Assembly: GCA_949743955.1 (NCBI GenBank) | Contig: CATJVQ010000026.1 | Span: forward strand, 1-64,000 | DNA length: 64,000 bases | From: an uncultured Oscillospiraceae bacterium | GTDB lineage: Bacteria > Bacillota > Clostridia > Oscillospirales > Ruminococcaceae | Direction: 5' to 3' | In this document: positions 18,358-26,622 of the stretch, piece after piece | Layout of the letters: each line of letters begins with the position of its first letter | Numbering within the stretch: the stretch's first letter is position 1 | Notes under the pieces: model-generated | Databases searched by the model: none | Told to the model about the DNA's origin: nothing | The model's input: the letters and a program-made list of their open reading frames with translations, nothing else | Position numbers and translations under genes: made by a program

Positions 18358-18397
18358 AAAACAGCCGGGAGACAGTCCCCCGGCTGTTTTCGCATTT
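18358..18397 (+). terminator. Terminator of the PPK2-GH13 unit
   Basis: A 12-bp perfect stem AAAACAGCCGGG / CCCGGCTGTTTT with a nine-base loop starts 15 bases after the GH13 stop; CGCATTTTT follows. Confidence 0.85.
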
Positions 18398-18440
18398 TTC
18401 TGCAAAATGGCGTACTAACCGGCTTCCGCTGAAAAATAGC

Positions 18441-18469
18441 TTGTTTTTCCAGTAGAGTTTTGCTATAAT
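18441..18469 (+). promoter_or_regulatory. Promoter of the second chemoreceptor
   Basis: TTGTTT (18441-18446), a 17-bp spacer, and TATAAT (18464-18469) with an extended -10 TG two bases upstream. It lies 58 bases before the chemoreceptor ATG. Confidence 0.7.
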
Positions 18470-18527
18470 TAATCCGTTTAAATTCCCGGATTTTGATCTC
18501 TGCAAAAAACAAAATGGGGGGAAACTT

Positions 18528-20561
18528 ATGAGAGAAAAAGGGGAGAGGACAGCCGGACAGAGCGCGGGTAAACGCCGCGGCTGGGGAATTACCGGAAAAT
18601 TGGTAGCGGCAATTATTGGAAGCATTCTTATCGCAGTAGTACTTCTGTTGGGGGTCGTCTTTGTCCGGATGTCCAGCGCTCTGCTGGATAAGAGCGAGGA
18701 TCTGATCCGTTCAACCACCGAGCGGACCATTCAAGAGACCAGCGCTTGGATGAACCGGATACTGGCCACGCTGGAAACGCAGCGTGACACGATTGAATAT
18801 GAGAATATGGATATCCCCGCGATAGAGGAATATGTCCGGCACACGGTCGATCCGGACAGCGCATACCCCGCCGGTTTATACGTAGCCTTGACGGACGGAT
18901 CCCTCTACCATGCCTCCTTTGTCCCGGGGCCGGATTTTAACGCCTTAAGCAAGTCCTGGTATCAGGACGGACTGCGTTCGGAAAGCTTTATTCTGGGCGA
19001 CGTATACTTTGACGAGGACAGCCAGAGCTATGTCGTCGGGGCATCCGGGGTGCTCAGGGACTCGAGCGGAGCTGTACGGGGTGTCGCGGCGGCGGACGTG
19101 TATCTGAACTCCATCTCAAAAATTGTGGAAGGAGTTCAGCTAGAGAAAACCGGCGGCATCTTCCTAGTGGACTCCCGGACGGATACCATCATCGGGCACC
19201 GGGACTCTTCGATAACCGGACAGAAGCTGAGTGAAATTCAGGAAGGGATTTTTGCCTACGCCGACCAGCAGATCCGGTCCGGGAATACAGGGCTGTTCAT
19301 TTCCGGAAATGATTACATTCAGGTGGAAAAGGTTCCGGGCAGCGACTGGATCACGGTAACATATGTATCCCGCGGGGAGGTTCTGGAGGATCTGTCCGCT
19401 CTTGCCGTTTTGGTTGCGGCAATAGCTGCCGCAGCCATCCTTCTGATGACGCTGCTGATCATCATCCAGGTCCGGCGGGTCATCGGGCGGCCTGTGCGCG
19501 TACTGAGCTATGCCGCCACCCGGATTGCGGAGGGTGAACTGGAGCAGACAATCGATTACCGGTCCGGAGACGAACTGGGTGTCTTGGCGGACGATTTCAA
19601 CCAGGTTACACTCCGGCTCAGAGAATATGTGACGTACATTGATGAGATTGCGCGGACGCTGCATGAAATCGCATCCGGAAACCTGGCCTTTACGCTGCAG
19701 TGTGAATATACCGGTGAGTTTGCGAAGATTAAATCGTCTCTGGAGGATATCTCCCTTGCTCTCAACCGTACAATGGGTCAGCTCCGTTCCGCTTCCCGTG
19801 ATGTGGCCGCCGAAGCGGAGCAGGTTTCCAACGGATCGATGACCTTGTCCCAAGGTTCTACCGAACAGGCCACCGCAGTAGATACACTGGCCCAGCACAT
19901 TGATTCCGTGTCGGACAGTGTCCACAAAATCGCTCAGGGTGCTCAGGAAGCCGACCGCATCGCCCGCGAGGTAAAGGACGGTCTCCTCGCGAGCGATGAA
20001 AAAATGCGCAATCTACAGGAAGTGATCCAGAACACCAGCGACAAGTCCTCGGAAATCCATAAGATTGTCAAGACCATCGAGGATATCGCTTTTCAGACCA
20101 ATATCCTTGCGCTGAATGCCGCCGTGGAGGCCGCCCGCGCCGGCTCTGCCGGAAAGGGCTTCGCCGTGGTGGCGGATGAGGTCCGCAATCTGGCGGGCAA
20201 GTCCTCCGACGCCGCCAAGGAGACCACGGCTCTCCTGAGCCAGACGGTGGAGATCATGGGCGAAGGCGTGCGTGCGGCGCAGGATACCGCACAATCCATG
20301 CTGGCAGTCGTGGATCAGGCGGACAAGATGGGCAATCTGGTCAGCGGTATTGCTGAGTATACCCAGCAGCAGGCAGTAAACACCGAGGAAATCACGCATG
20401 GAATCGGAGAAATTTCCAGCGTTGTGCAGAGCAATGTCGCGACAGCGGAGGCCAGTGCCGCCGCGAGCGAGGAGCTCTCCAGCCAGGCCGCCATGCTCAG
20501 CGAGATGGTGTCCAAATTTCAGCTGAAGGAGACCGTTCCGGCAGATTCGTATATCGCTTGA
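18528..20561 (+). CDS. Methyl-accepting chemotaxis protein (dCache)
   Basis: A full-length 677-residue chemoreceptor. The order is cytoplasmic basic N-terminus, membrane helix (about 25-47), extracellular double-Cache sensor (about 60-275, with [20 protein letters not shown]), second helix (about 285-313), HAMP (about 317-370), then the signalling domain with hairpin tip [18 protein letters not shown] near residue 525. No motility or che genes are in the window, so its partners lie elsewhere. GGGGGG precedes the ATG. It has its own promoter and terminator. Confidence 0.95.
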   Translation: MREKGERTAGQSAGKRRGWGITGKLVAAIIGSILIAVVLLLGVVFVRMSSALLDKSEDLIRSTTERTIQETSAWMNRILATLETQRDTIEYENMDIPAIEEYVRHTVDPDSAYPAGLYVALTDGSLYHASFVPGPDFNALSKSWYQDGLRSESFILGDVYFDEDSQSYVVGASGVLRDSSGAVRGVAAADVYLNSISKIVEGVQLEKTGGIFLVDSRTDTIIGHRDSSITGQKLSEIQEGIFAYADQQIRSGNTGLFISGNDYIQVEKVPGSDWITVTYVSRGEVLEDLSALAVLVAAIAAAAILLMTLLIIIQVRRVIGRPVRVLSYAATRIAEGELEQTIDYRSGDELGVLADDFNQVTLRLREYVTYIDEIARTLHEIASGNLAFTLQCEYTGEFAKIKSSLEDISLALNRTMGQLRSASRDVAAEAEQVSNGSMTLSQGSTEQATAVDTLAQHIDSVSDSVHKIAQGAQEADRIAREVKDGLLASDEKMRNLQEVIQNTSDKSSEIHKIVKTIEDIAFQTNILALNAAVEAARAGSAGKGFAVVADEVRNLAGKSSDAAKETTALLSQTVEIMGEGVRAAQDTAQSMLAVVDQADKMGNLVSGIAEYTQQQAVNTEEITHGIGEISSVVQSNVATAEASAAASEELSSQAAMLSEMVSKFQLKETVPADSYIA

Positions 20562-20607
20562 AAAATGTAAGATTTTGGGATTCATTCTTTAACAGCAGAA
20601 TTCATGA

Positions 20608-20639
20608 CCGGCACCCATCCAGTATGGGTGCCGGTTTTT
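20608..20639 (+). terminator. Terminator after the chemoreceptor
   Basis: An 11-bp perfect stem CCGGCACCCAT / ATGGGTGCCGG with a five-base loop, followed by TTTTT. Confidence 0.92.
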
Positions 20640-20867
20640 GTCTAAGCAGGGAAACCTGTTTATTCAGAGACTGTATCTTTCTCAGAAAAGAACCGGATTC
20701 CACTTCTTTCGGCCTATCCCCTTCCCCTCTCAGATATTCCGCTTCTTCAGGAATGATCCCCCCTTGGCAGACAGGGCCATTTTTGAGGCGTTTTCTGTAA
20801 AACGGCGTTTAAATGCCGGGATAGACGCATATAGATGTCTTAGACTACGCACGCAGGGGGGAAGGCT

Positions 20868-21125
20868 TTGAAGGGTTTACCTGAGGAAAGAGCAGTTGCT
20901 CTGGCGGAATACATTATCAAAAATAACGCGACAGTGCGGGACGCGGCCAGTGTTTTTCATATTTCCAAGAGTACCGTACATAAAGATGTCACCGAACGTT
21001 TATATACCATCAACGCCCGCTTATTCGCCGAAGTTAAGCAGGTGCTGGATCACAACAAATCCGAGCGGCATATCCGCGGCGGGATGGCGACAAAGCATAA
21101 ATATGCAGCGATGAAAACCGTATAG
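20868..21125 (+). CDS. spoIIID: Sporulation transcriptional regulator SpoIIID
   Basis: Small mother-cell DNA-binding protein that reshapes the sigma-E regulon during sporulation. The 85-residue sequence matches SpoIIID closely: ALAEYIIKNNATVRDAA, FHISKSTVHKDVTERL (the helix-turn-helix, residues 28-43), INARLFAEVKQVLD, and RHIRGGMATKHKY. Translation appears to begin at a TTG preceded by GGGGGGAAGG. The upstream 220 bases hold a terminator and then no feature I can name, although a sigma-E-type promoter would be expected. Confidence 0.93.
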   Translation: MKGLPEERAVALAEYIIKNNATVRDAASVFHISKSTVHKDVTERLYTINARLFAEVKQVLDHNKSERHIRGGMATKHKYAAMKTV

Positions 21126-21129
21126 ACTG

Positions 21130-21169
21130 AAAGCGGGGGATCCGGCTGGCGCCGAATCCTCCGCTTTTT
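21130..21169 (+). terminator. Terminator after spoIIID
   Basis: An interrupted stem (AAAGCGG..GATCCGG / CCGAATC..CCGCTTT) with a loop of about six bases, followed by TTTTTC, starting a few bases after the spoIIID stop. Confidence 0.8.
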
Positions 21170-21197
21170 CTATTCGGTGCAAAATAAAATTCTTTTG

Positions 21198-21212
21198 TCC
21201 GAAAAGTTCGGA
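21198..21212. promoter_or_regulatory. Palindrome upstream of the HU-like gene
   Basis: TCCGAA-AAG-TTCGGA is a perfect 6+6 inverted repeat about 80 bases before the HU-like start. A TACAAT lies 11 bases downstream, so it could be an operator overlapping the promoter. No known regulator is matched. Confidence 0.35.
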
Positions 21213-21257
21213 CAGCCTCTGGTACAATTCAACGCATAGTAAAAACCCCAATATATT

Positions 21258-21276
21258 GTTCCGCCTTCAGCGGAAC
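21258..21276 (+). other. Leader hairpin before the HU-like gene
   Basis: GTTCCGC / GCGGAAC with a five-base loop ends six bases before the AGGAGG of the HU-like gene. It would fold in the mRNA leader and may affect translation or stability. Confidence 0.4.
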
Positions 21277-21292
21277 CAAACAGGAGGAAGTT

Positions 21293-21586
21293 ATGAATAA
21301 ACGTCAACTCATCCGCACTGTCTCTGATAAGATCCAAATTCCTGAAAAAGTGACGGGAATGGTCTTGCAGGCAGCACTGGACACCATTATCGAATCCACA
21401 GCAAAACAGGAGGATGTCCGTCTGTCCGGCTTTGGGACATTCAGGCGGAAACACCGTAAACAGAGAGTCGGGCGAAATCCGCTTACCCGGGCGGCTGTCA
21501 TCATCCCAGAGAAAGACATCCCCTGTTTTACCCCCGGAGTCCGGCTGCTGGACGCTGTCAAGAGATCATCTCCGGCAAAGGGATAA
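21293..21586 (+). CDS. HU-family DNA-binding protein
   Basis: A 97-residue histone-like protein that would bend and bind DNA. It has MNKRQLIRTVSDKI at the start, LSGFGTFRRKHRKQRVGRNP across the first beta arm (about 44-63, with the diagnostic GRNP), and a basic tail. The sequence between residues 65 and 85 (AAVIIPEKDIPCFTPG) differs from canonical HU, and IPEKDIPCFTPG replaces the usual phrase ending in FKPG. It is therefore probably an accessory HU rather than the main one. AGGAGG precedes the ATG. Confidence 0.88.
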   Translation: MNKRQLIRTVSDKIQIPEKVTGMVLQAALDTIIESTAKQEDVRLSGFGTFRRKHRKQRVGRNPLTRAAVIIPEKDIPCFTPGVRLLDAVKRSSPAKG

Positions 21587-21631
21587 AAGAAATAAACTGC
21601 ATCCCCTGCAGAACACAGGATGTTTCGCCGC

Positions 21632-21954
21632 TTATCCCCGCTTTTTGCCGGCGCATTCCGCTATCCGCCGGATCCTTTCCATCAGCCAGTCGTTATCTGC
21701 CAGAAGATTATAGACCGCATCCTCAGAGAGGACCCCGCGTTTTAAATCCGGCGGCAGTTTTCCCTGCGCATCGTCTTCAAAATCTGTCATCCACTGGCGG
21801 CTGGCATAGTAGCTTTCCAGCTCCCCTATCCGGCGCCGCATATCCGGCGCCGCACCGCTTCATACTGTTCCAGAGCTTTGTCCAAAGTCTCCACCGCCGC
21901 CAGAGCCTCGTTTAAGATCTCTTCCATGTGCATGATTCTCTCTGTCTGCTCCAC
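21632..21954 (-). pseudogene. DUF4298 protein, frameshifted by a 14-bp tandem duplication
   Basis: Two overlapping frames together make one DUF4298 protein. The first starts at a GTG (21954; AAGGGGG seven bases upstream) and reads EQTERIMHMEEILNEALAAV to RRRI; the second continues IGELESYYASRQWMTDFEDD to the end. The break coincides with a 14-bp unit present twice in tandem. Removing one copy restores a single frame of about 95 codons. DUF4298 proteins are small, helical and of unknown function. As written the gene gives a truncated product, either by mutation, phase variation or an assembly error. Confidence 0.8.
21827..21854. repeat. 14-bp perfect tandem duplication
   Basis: TATCCGGCGCCGCA occurs twice back to back (21827-21840 and 21841-21854) inside the DUF4298 gene. 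Since 14 is not a multiple of three, it shifts the frame. Confidence 0.95.
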
Positions 21955-22039
21955 ATCCACACCCCCTTCATCAATTTCTTTGCAGCTATTATAGGGAATT
22001 TTTTTTGTAAAGTCAACGGATGAAGCGTCATACATCCTC

Positions 22040-22068
22040 TTGCGGTTCCGCCTTCAATGTGATACAAT
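22040..22068 (+). promoter_or_regulatory. Candidate nrdJ promoter
   Basis: TTGCGG (22040-22045), 17-bp spacer, TACAAT (22063-22068), about 52 bases before the nrdJ ATG. No NrdR box pair or cobalamin riboswitch is visible in this short leader. Confidence 0.45.
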
Positions 22069-22120
22069 ATATCGTATGCAATGTGTGCAGCTTAAATAGA
22101 GAGGGGACAGAGCCACAACA

Positions 22121-24349
22121 ATGACAGAGATCTCAAAAAATGCGCTGACCGTATTGGAAAAGCGCTATTTTACAAAGGATGAAACGGGAACCGTTTTGGA
22201 AAACGCCGAAGGGATGTTCCACCGTGTCGCGCACGCGGTCGCGCAGGCGGATTGCCCGTTCGGAGGAGATGCGGAAAAAACTGAAGCGTGCTTTTACGAG
22301 ATGCTTTCCGCCCTCGACTTCCTTCCCAACTCCCCCACGCTGATGAACGCAGGCCGCCCGCTCGGGCAGCTCTCCGCCTGCTTCGTGCTCCCGATCGGGG
22401 ACAGTATGGAGGAGATTTTCGAAGCGGTCAAGCAGGCGGCGCTCATCCACAAATCCGGCGGCGGGACAGGCTTCTCCTTCTCCCGCCTGCGTCCGAAGGG
22501 GAGCGCCGTGCGCACGACGGGCGGCGTCGCCAGCGGGCCGGTCAGCTTTATGCGCGTGTTCAATATGGCCACGGAGGCTGTCAAGCAGGGCGGGACACGC
22601 CGCGGCGCCAATATGGGCATCCTGCGCATCGATCACCCGGATATCCTCGAATTCATCGACTGTAAGCAAAATAACAGCGACATCACCAATTTTAATATTT
22701 CCGTGGGCATGACCGAGCATTTTATGCAGCAGGTCGAGGCCGGCGAGGAATACGCCCTCATCGATCCCAAAACACGCCAGGAAGCCGGGCGCCTGAACGC
22801 CAGAGAGGTCTTTGAGAAGATCGTGGACAGTGCGTGGCACAACGGCGAGCCGGGCATCATCTTTCTCGATCGCATCAACCGCGACAACGTCGTGCCCAGG
22901 CAGGGAGAGATCGAGAGCACCAACCCCTGCGGGGAACAGCCCCTTCTCCCCTACGAGAGTTGCAACCTTGGCTCTATCAACCTGACGCACATGCTGCGCG
23001 AAACGCCGGACGGCTGGGAGTTCGACCGGGAAAAGCTCGAGCGCACTGTCCGCAGCGCGGTGCATTTTCTGGACAATGTCATCGAAATCAACCGCTATCC
23101 GCTCGGGCAGATTGAGGCCACCACAAAGGCCACCCGCAAAATCGGCCTGGGTGTGATGGGCTTCGCGGACATGCTCCTGCGCCTGGGGATGCCATACGAT
23201 TCGGAGGAGGCCGTCGCCTTTGCGGAGGGGCTGATGCGCGACATCAACGCCTGGGGACACGACGCGAGCGCCGCGCTCGGCCGCGAACGCGGCAGCTTTC
23301 CGCTCTTTGCCGAGAGCATCTATCATGAGGGATCCGCCCTGCGCAACGGTACGGTGACGACCATCGCCCCCACCGGCACGCTCTCCATCATCGCGGGCTG
23401 CTCCTCCGGCGTGGAGCCCGTTTTCGCCTATGTCTATATCCGCAACGTCATGGACGGCACGGAGATGCTCGAGGTCAACCCCGTCCTGCGCGAGACGCTC
23501 GAGAGCCAGGGACTGTACAGCGACGAGCTCATGCGGCGCATCGCCAAAGAGGGGACACTCGCTCACATCGAGGAGCTGCCCGCGGAAATCCGCCGGGTGT
23601 TCGTCTGTGCGCACGACATCTCCCCGGCGGCCCATGTCCGCATGCAGGCGGCTTTCCAGGCGCATACGGATAACGCCGTCTCCAAGACGGTTAACTTCCG
23701 CCGCACCGCCACCCGGGCTGAAGTCGCCGAGGTCTACCAGCTCGCATACCGCCTCGGCTGCAAGGGCGTTACCATCTACCGCGACGCGAGCCGGGAAAAT
23801 CAGGTGCTCAATATCGGTTCTGTCCGCAAGTCCGCCGAGAACAAGCCGTTCGGCGCTATTGTGCCGCGTCCGCGCCCGGCCGTTACATGTGGTGTCACCG
23901 AGCGCATGCACACCGGCTGCGGCAACCTCTATGTCACCGTCAATTACGACGAGAACGGCATCTGTGAGGTGTTCACCTCCACCGGAAAGGCCGGCGGCTG
24001 CCCCTCCCAGTCCGAGGCTACAGCACGGCTGGCATCGGTCTCCCTGCGCAGCGGCGTATGCGTGGACGAAATCATCCACCAGCTCCGCGGCATCCGCTGC
24101 CCGTCCACTGTCCGGCGCGACGGCGTTAACTGCACCTCCTGCCCCGACGCTATCGCACGCGTGATCGAGAAGGTCCGCAGCGACCTTGAACCCCCGGCTC
24201 CGGACGCCTCCCCCGCTTCTGCGGCGGCGGAACACGCTCCCGCGCACACACCGCAGATACTCCACTCCTGCCCAGAATGCGGGGCTGTGCTTGAGCATGA
24301 GGGCGGCTGTGTCGCCTGCCGCTCGTGCGGTTACGCCAAGTGCAACTGA
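22121..24349 (+). CDS. nrdJ: Adenosylcobalamin-dependent ribonucleotide reductase
   Basis: Class II reductase that makes deoxyribonucleotides with B12 as radical source, independent of oxygen. The 742-residue protein has the catalytic barrel with LPNSPTLMNAGRPLGQLSAC near residue 70, NPCGEQPLLPYESCNLGSIN near residue 267, and APTGTLSIIAGCSSG near 420. The C-terminus carries a TSCPD domain (GCGNLYVTV to CTSCPDAI, about 590-675) and a final four-cysteine zinc-ribbon (CPEC...CRSCGYAKC). No ATP-cone is seen at the N-terminus, so allosteric activity control may be absent. Confidence 0.95.
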   Translation: MTEISKNALTVLEKRYFTKDETGTVLENAEGMFHRVAHAVAQADCPFGGDAEKTEACFYEMLSALDFLPNSPTLMNAGRPLGQLSACFVLPIGDSMEEIFEAVKQAALIHKSGGGTGFSFSRLRPKGSAVRTTGGVASGPVSFMRVFNMATEAVKQGGTRRGANMGILRIDHPDILEFIDCKQNNSDITNFNISVGMTEHFMQQVEAGEEYALIDPKTRQEAGRLNAREVFEKIVDSAWHNGEPGIIFLDRINRDNVVPRQGEIESTNPCGEQPLLPYESCNLGSINLTHMLRETPDGWEFDREKLERTVRSAVHFLDNVIEINRYPLGQIEATTKATRKIGLGVMGFADMLLRLGMPYDSEEAVAFAEGLMRDINAWGHDASAALGRERGSFPLFAESIYHEGSALRNGTVTTIAPTGTLSIIAGCSSGVEPVFAYVYIRNVMDGTEMLEVNPVLRETLESQGLYSDELMRRIAKEGTLAHIEELPAEIRRVFVCAHDISPAAHVRMQAAFQAHTDNAVSKTVNFRRTATRAEVAEVYQLAYRLGCKGVTIYRDASRENQVLNIGSVRKSAENKPFGAIVPRPRPAVTCGVTERMHTGCGNLYVTVNYDENGICEVFTSTGKAGGCPSQSEATARLASVSLRSGVCVDEIIHQLRGIRCPSTVRRDGVNCTSCPDAIARVIEKVRSDLEPPAPDASPASAAAEHAPAHTPQILHSCPECGAVLEHEGGCVACRSCGYAKCN

Positions 24350-24364
24350 TCCCTGCATACAATT

Positions 24365-24399
24365 AAGGCGGGATGCCCGAATGGGCTCCCGCCTTTTGT
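24365..24399. terminator. Bidirectional terminator between nrdJ and cca
   Basis: A stem AAGGCGGG(A) / (T)CCCGCCTT, followed by TTGTTTTG on the plus strand and, on the minus strand, by an ATTGTATG stretch. It lies between two convergent genes. Confidence 0.8.
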
Positions 24400-24404
24400 T
24401 TTGT

Positions 24405-25664
24405 TTACCGTCCGCCCTCTATATTCCACAGGCGGCGCGCTTCCGCCAAGAGAACGCCCCGGGTATTGGGGATGTCCCCATCAACGACCCGCGCCAGCAG
24501 ATGCGAAAGCGTCCGGCCGATGACCGGTCCCCGGGGCAGGCCCATGGCCAGCAGATCCTCTCCACCGGCAGCCAGCCCCGCAAGCGTCACACACGCGCCG
24601 GACGCGATAACCCTGTTCAGTACTGCTTCGGCCTCCTTGGCCTCATGCGCCCGCGAAGCCTCCCCCTTCTGGAATTCCAGCAGCAGACGCAGGCGCTCCT
24701 CCCCCAGCCGGGACAGCCAGCGGCGGATCTCCCTCTCCCGCGGCGGAATTACCGCCTCCCGGTTTTCGGTGAGCGCCAAGACATGCTGTATCGCGGCGCG
24801 ATCATAACGCAGGCGGGTCAGGATCTCCCGAACCCCTTCGCAGCCGCCAAGCAGCGCAGCCAGACGAACCTCCCGAACAGGAACTGTATGCCCCAGCACA
24901 TATCCCGCACGCTCCAGCGCGCCCGCATCTCCGGACGCCAGCTCCGGGATAAATACCTCGAAGACTTCCGGATATTCCCGCAGGGTTTCGGCCGCGTACC
25001 GGCCGCAGAGGAGCTTGTCCAGCTCGTGCGTGATCCGCTCGGCTGAGACACGCTCTAAAAGGCGCCGGTTTTCCAAAACCCCCCGCGCCGCCGCAGCATC
25101 GAGGTGAAAGCCGAGCTGTGACCGAAAACGCAGAGCACGCAGAATCCGCAGCGCGTCCTCACGAAAGCGCACATCCGCCTCACCCACGCACCGCAGGATC
25201 CCCGCGCGCAGATCCGCCTCCCCGCCGAAAGGATCGAACACCCCCTCCCCAGGGCGGTACGCCATCGCGTTGACGGTAAAGTCGCGACGGGCCAGATCCT
25301 CCCGAATATCCGCGGTAAAGGCGACACTGTCCGGCCGGCGCATATCGGAATACTGCCCGTCGACACGGAAGGTGGTGATTTCCATCGCCACACCATCAAG
25401 GAGGACAGTGACTGTCCCATGGCGCACACCGGTGGGGATGACACGGGCACAGGACACGAAACAGGCGGCTGTCTCCTCCGGGAGTGCGTCCGCCGCCAGA
25501 TCCCAGTCGCCGGGAGTGCGCCCGAGCAGCCCGTCACGCACACAGCCGCCCACGAGGTACGCCCGGTGTCCGCTCTCTTCAAGCAGGGACAGCGCCCGCC
25601 GGACCGCTCCCGGCAGCTCAGTTAAAATCCGCGCAGGAATGCCAGACGTTCTGTACGTCGTCAT
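24405..25664 (-). CDS. cca: CCA-adding tRNA nucleotidyltransferase
   Basis: Adds or repairs the 3' CCA of tRNAs. The class II head is clear: YLVGGCVRDGLLGRTPGDWD near residues 33-52 with catalytic DxD, then FTADIREDLARRDFTVNAMA and the RFREDALRILRALRF motif. At 419 residues the length is normal. Translation probably starts at the ATG at 25664, so the gene overlaps the 3' end of yebC by 47 bases; no better start exists downstream before the conserved region. A further upstream ATG (25856) lies wholly inside yebC and looks fortuitous. Confidence 0.9.
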   Translation of the reverse strand: MTTYRTSGIPARILTELPGAVRRALSLLEESGHRAYLVGGCVRDGLLGRTPGDWDLAADALPEETAACFVSCARVIPTGVRHGTVTVLLDGVAMEITTFRVDGQYSDMRRPDSVAFTADIREDLARRDFTVNAMAYRPGEGVFDPFGGEADLRAGILRCVGEADVRFREDALRILRALRFRSQLGFHLDAAAARGVLENRRLLERVSAERITHELDKLLCGRYAAETLREYPEVFEVFIPELASGDAGALERAGYVLGHTVPVREVRLAALLGGCEGVREILTRLRYDRAAIQHVLALTENREAVIPPREREIRRWLSRLGEERLRLLLEFQKGEASRAHEAKEAEAVLNRVIASGACVTLAGLAAGGEDLLAMGLPRGPVIGRTLSHLLARVVDGDIPNTRGVLLAEARRLWNIEGGR

Positions 25665-26352
25665 TATCCTCCAGCATATCGAGCAGCTTTTCCATCTTTT
25701 CGAGATCCTCGGGGTTCTCCAGCTTTGTCTGGGTGACGGGGATGTACTCCACCTCCGCGGACTCGAAATGATACCCTTTCTTTTCAAGCGCATCGCGCAC
25801 GGCCTGCAAATCGTCCGGATTCGTGGTGACTTCGATGATGTCGCCCTCAAACACATAGTCCCCGGCGGAGGTCTCCATCAGGTCCTCCATGAATTTATCC
25901 TCGTCGATCTCCTCGTCCGGGTTTTCCACAAGGATGAGCCCCTTGCGTTCAAACAGGAAGGAGACGCACCCGTTCTGCCCGAGGTTCCCGCCGTACTTAT
26001 CGAAGTAGTGGCGCAGATCCCCCGCTGTCCGGTTGCGGTTGTCTGTGAGTGCGTCGACCATCACGGCCACGCCGCTCGGGCCGTACCCTTCATAGACGAT
26101 GGACTCATAGTTATCCTTCTCCGAGTCGCCGGCCGCCTTTTTAATCAGGCGGTCGATATTGTCGTTGGGGATGTTGTTGGCCTTCGCCTTGGAGATGAGG
26201 TCACGCAGCTTCGCGTTATTTTCTGGCACGCCGCCGCCCTCTTTGACCGCGACGACGATTTCCCTGCTGATTTTCGTGAAAACCTTGGCACGGGCGCCGT
26301 CGGTCTTTTCTTTTTTACGTTTGATCGTACTCCATTTGGAATGTCCTGACAT
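25618..26352 (-). CDS. yebC: YebC/TACO1-family protein
   Basis: A 244-residue member of the YebC/PmpR/TACO1 family, linked in other organisms to transcription control and to relief of ribosome stalling at proline runs. MSGHSKWSTIKRKKEKTDGA opens the protein, and GYGPSGVAVMVDALTDNRNR sits near residue 90. The ATG at 26352 follows GGAGGCG; an upstream in-frame ATG at 26370 is not conserved. It is read from a strong promoter whose transcript would start at the edge of the inverted-repeat element at 26387-26488. Confidence 0.94.
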   Translation of the reverse strand: MSGHSKWSTIKRKKEKTDGARAKVFTKISREIVVAVKEGGGVPENNAKLRDLISKAKANNIPNDNIDRLIKKAAGDSEKDNYESIVYEGYGPSGVAVMVDALTDNRNRTAGDLRHYFDKYGGNLGQNGCVSFLFERKGLILVENPDEEIDEDKFMEDLMETSAGDYVFEGDIIEVTTNPDDLQAVRDALEKKGYHFESAEVEYIPVTQTKLENPEDLEKMEKLLDMLEDNDDVQNVWHSCADFN

Positions 26353-26386
26353 ACGTGACGCCTCCGTCAAAATCTAGTCTCTGACC

Positions 26387-26488
26387 TATGGCAATTCTCA
26401 AAAATATTTCCACTTGTCGCGCCGCAGAAAGCCTGCGTTATGGCCTTCTGCGGCGTATAGTTCGGTAATATTTTTGAAAATTGCCATA
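26387..26488. repeat. 102-bp terminal-inverted-repeat element (MITE-like), copy 1
   Basis: Ends are 26-bp inverted repeats differing at about three positions (left begins TATGGCAATTCTCAAAAATA; right, read on the opposite strand, TATGGCAATTTTCAAAAATA). Inside lies a second stem CGCCGCAGAA / TTCTGCGGCG. The outer TA on both sides could be a TA target duplication as made by IS630/mariner transposases. A related copy is at 48702-48781. No protein is encoded. It forms the 5' leader of the yebC-cca transcript. Confidence 0.7.
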
Positions 26489-26491
26489 TTT

Positions 26492-26520
26492 ATTATACCA
26501 AACCCCAGGAGGCAAGTCAA
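26492..26520 (-). promoter_or_regulatory. Promoter of yebC-cca
   Basis: TTGACT (26515-26520) and TATAAT (26492-26497) on the minus strand, with a 17-bp spacer. Transcription would begin near 26485, at the boundary of the inverted-repeat element. Confidence 0.75.
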
Positions 26521-26587
26521 CGGTACGAGGCATCTTTGCCTCATGGATAAATTCTATACATTTTTTTATTTTTATTTAAAAAAACTA

Positions 26588-26616
26588 TTGACAAACTCCG
26601 ATTCATCCGTTATAAT
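26588..26616 (+). promoter_or_regulatory. Near-perfect sigma-A promoter of the ~600-nt RNA
   Basis: TTGACA (26588-26593), exactly 17 bp, TATAAT (26611-26616): both hexamers match consensus. It is the strongest promoter in the window and diverges from the yebC promoter. Confidence 0.9.
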
Positions 26617-26622
26617 AAAGTC

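Noticed and set aside
22020-22120. Cobalamin riboswitch before the B12-dependent reductase
   Set aside because: The leader is only about 50 bases and lacks the B12-box; too short for the aptamer.
22133-24358. 741-codon open frame antisense to nrdJ
   Set aside because: It mirrors the GC-rich codon usage of nrdJ, has no domain signature, and nrdJ itself is unmistakable.
25618-25856. N-terminal extension of CCA-adding enzyme inside yebC
   Set aside because: The extension is arginine/serine-rich shadow sequence of yebC; family alignment begins after the ATG at 25664.
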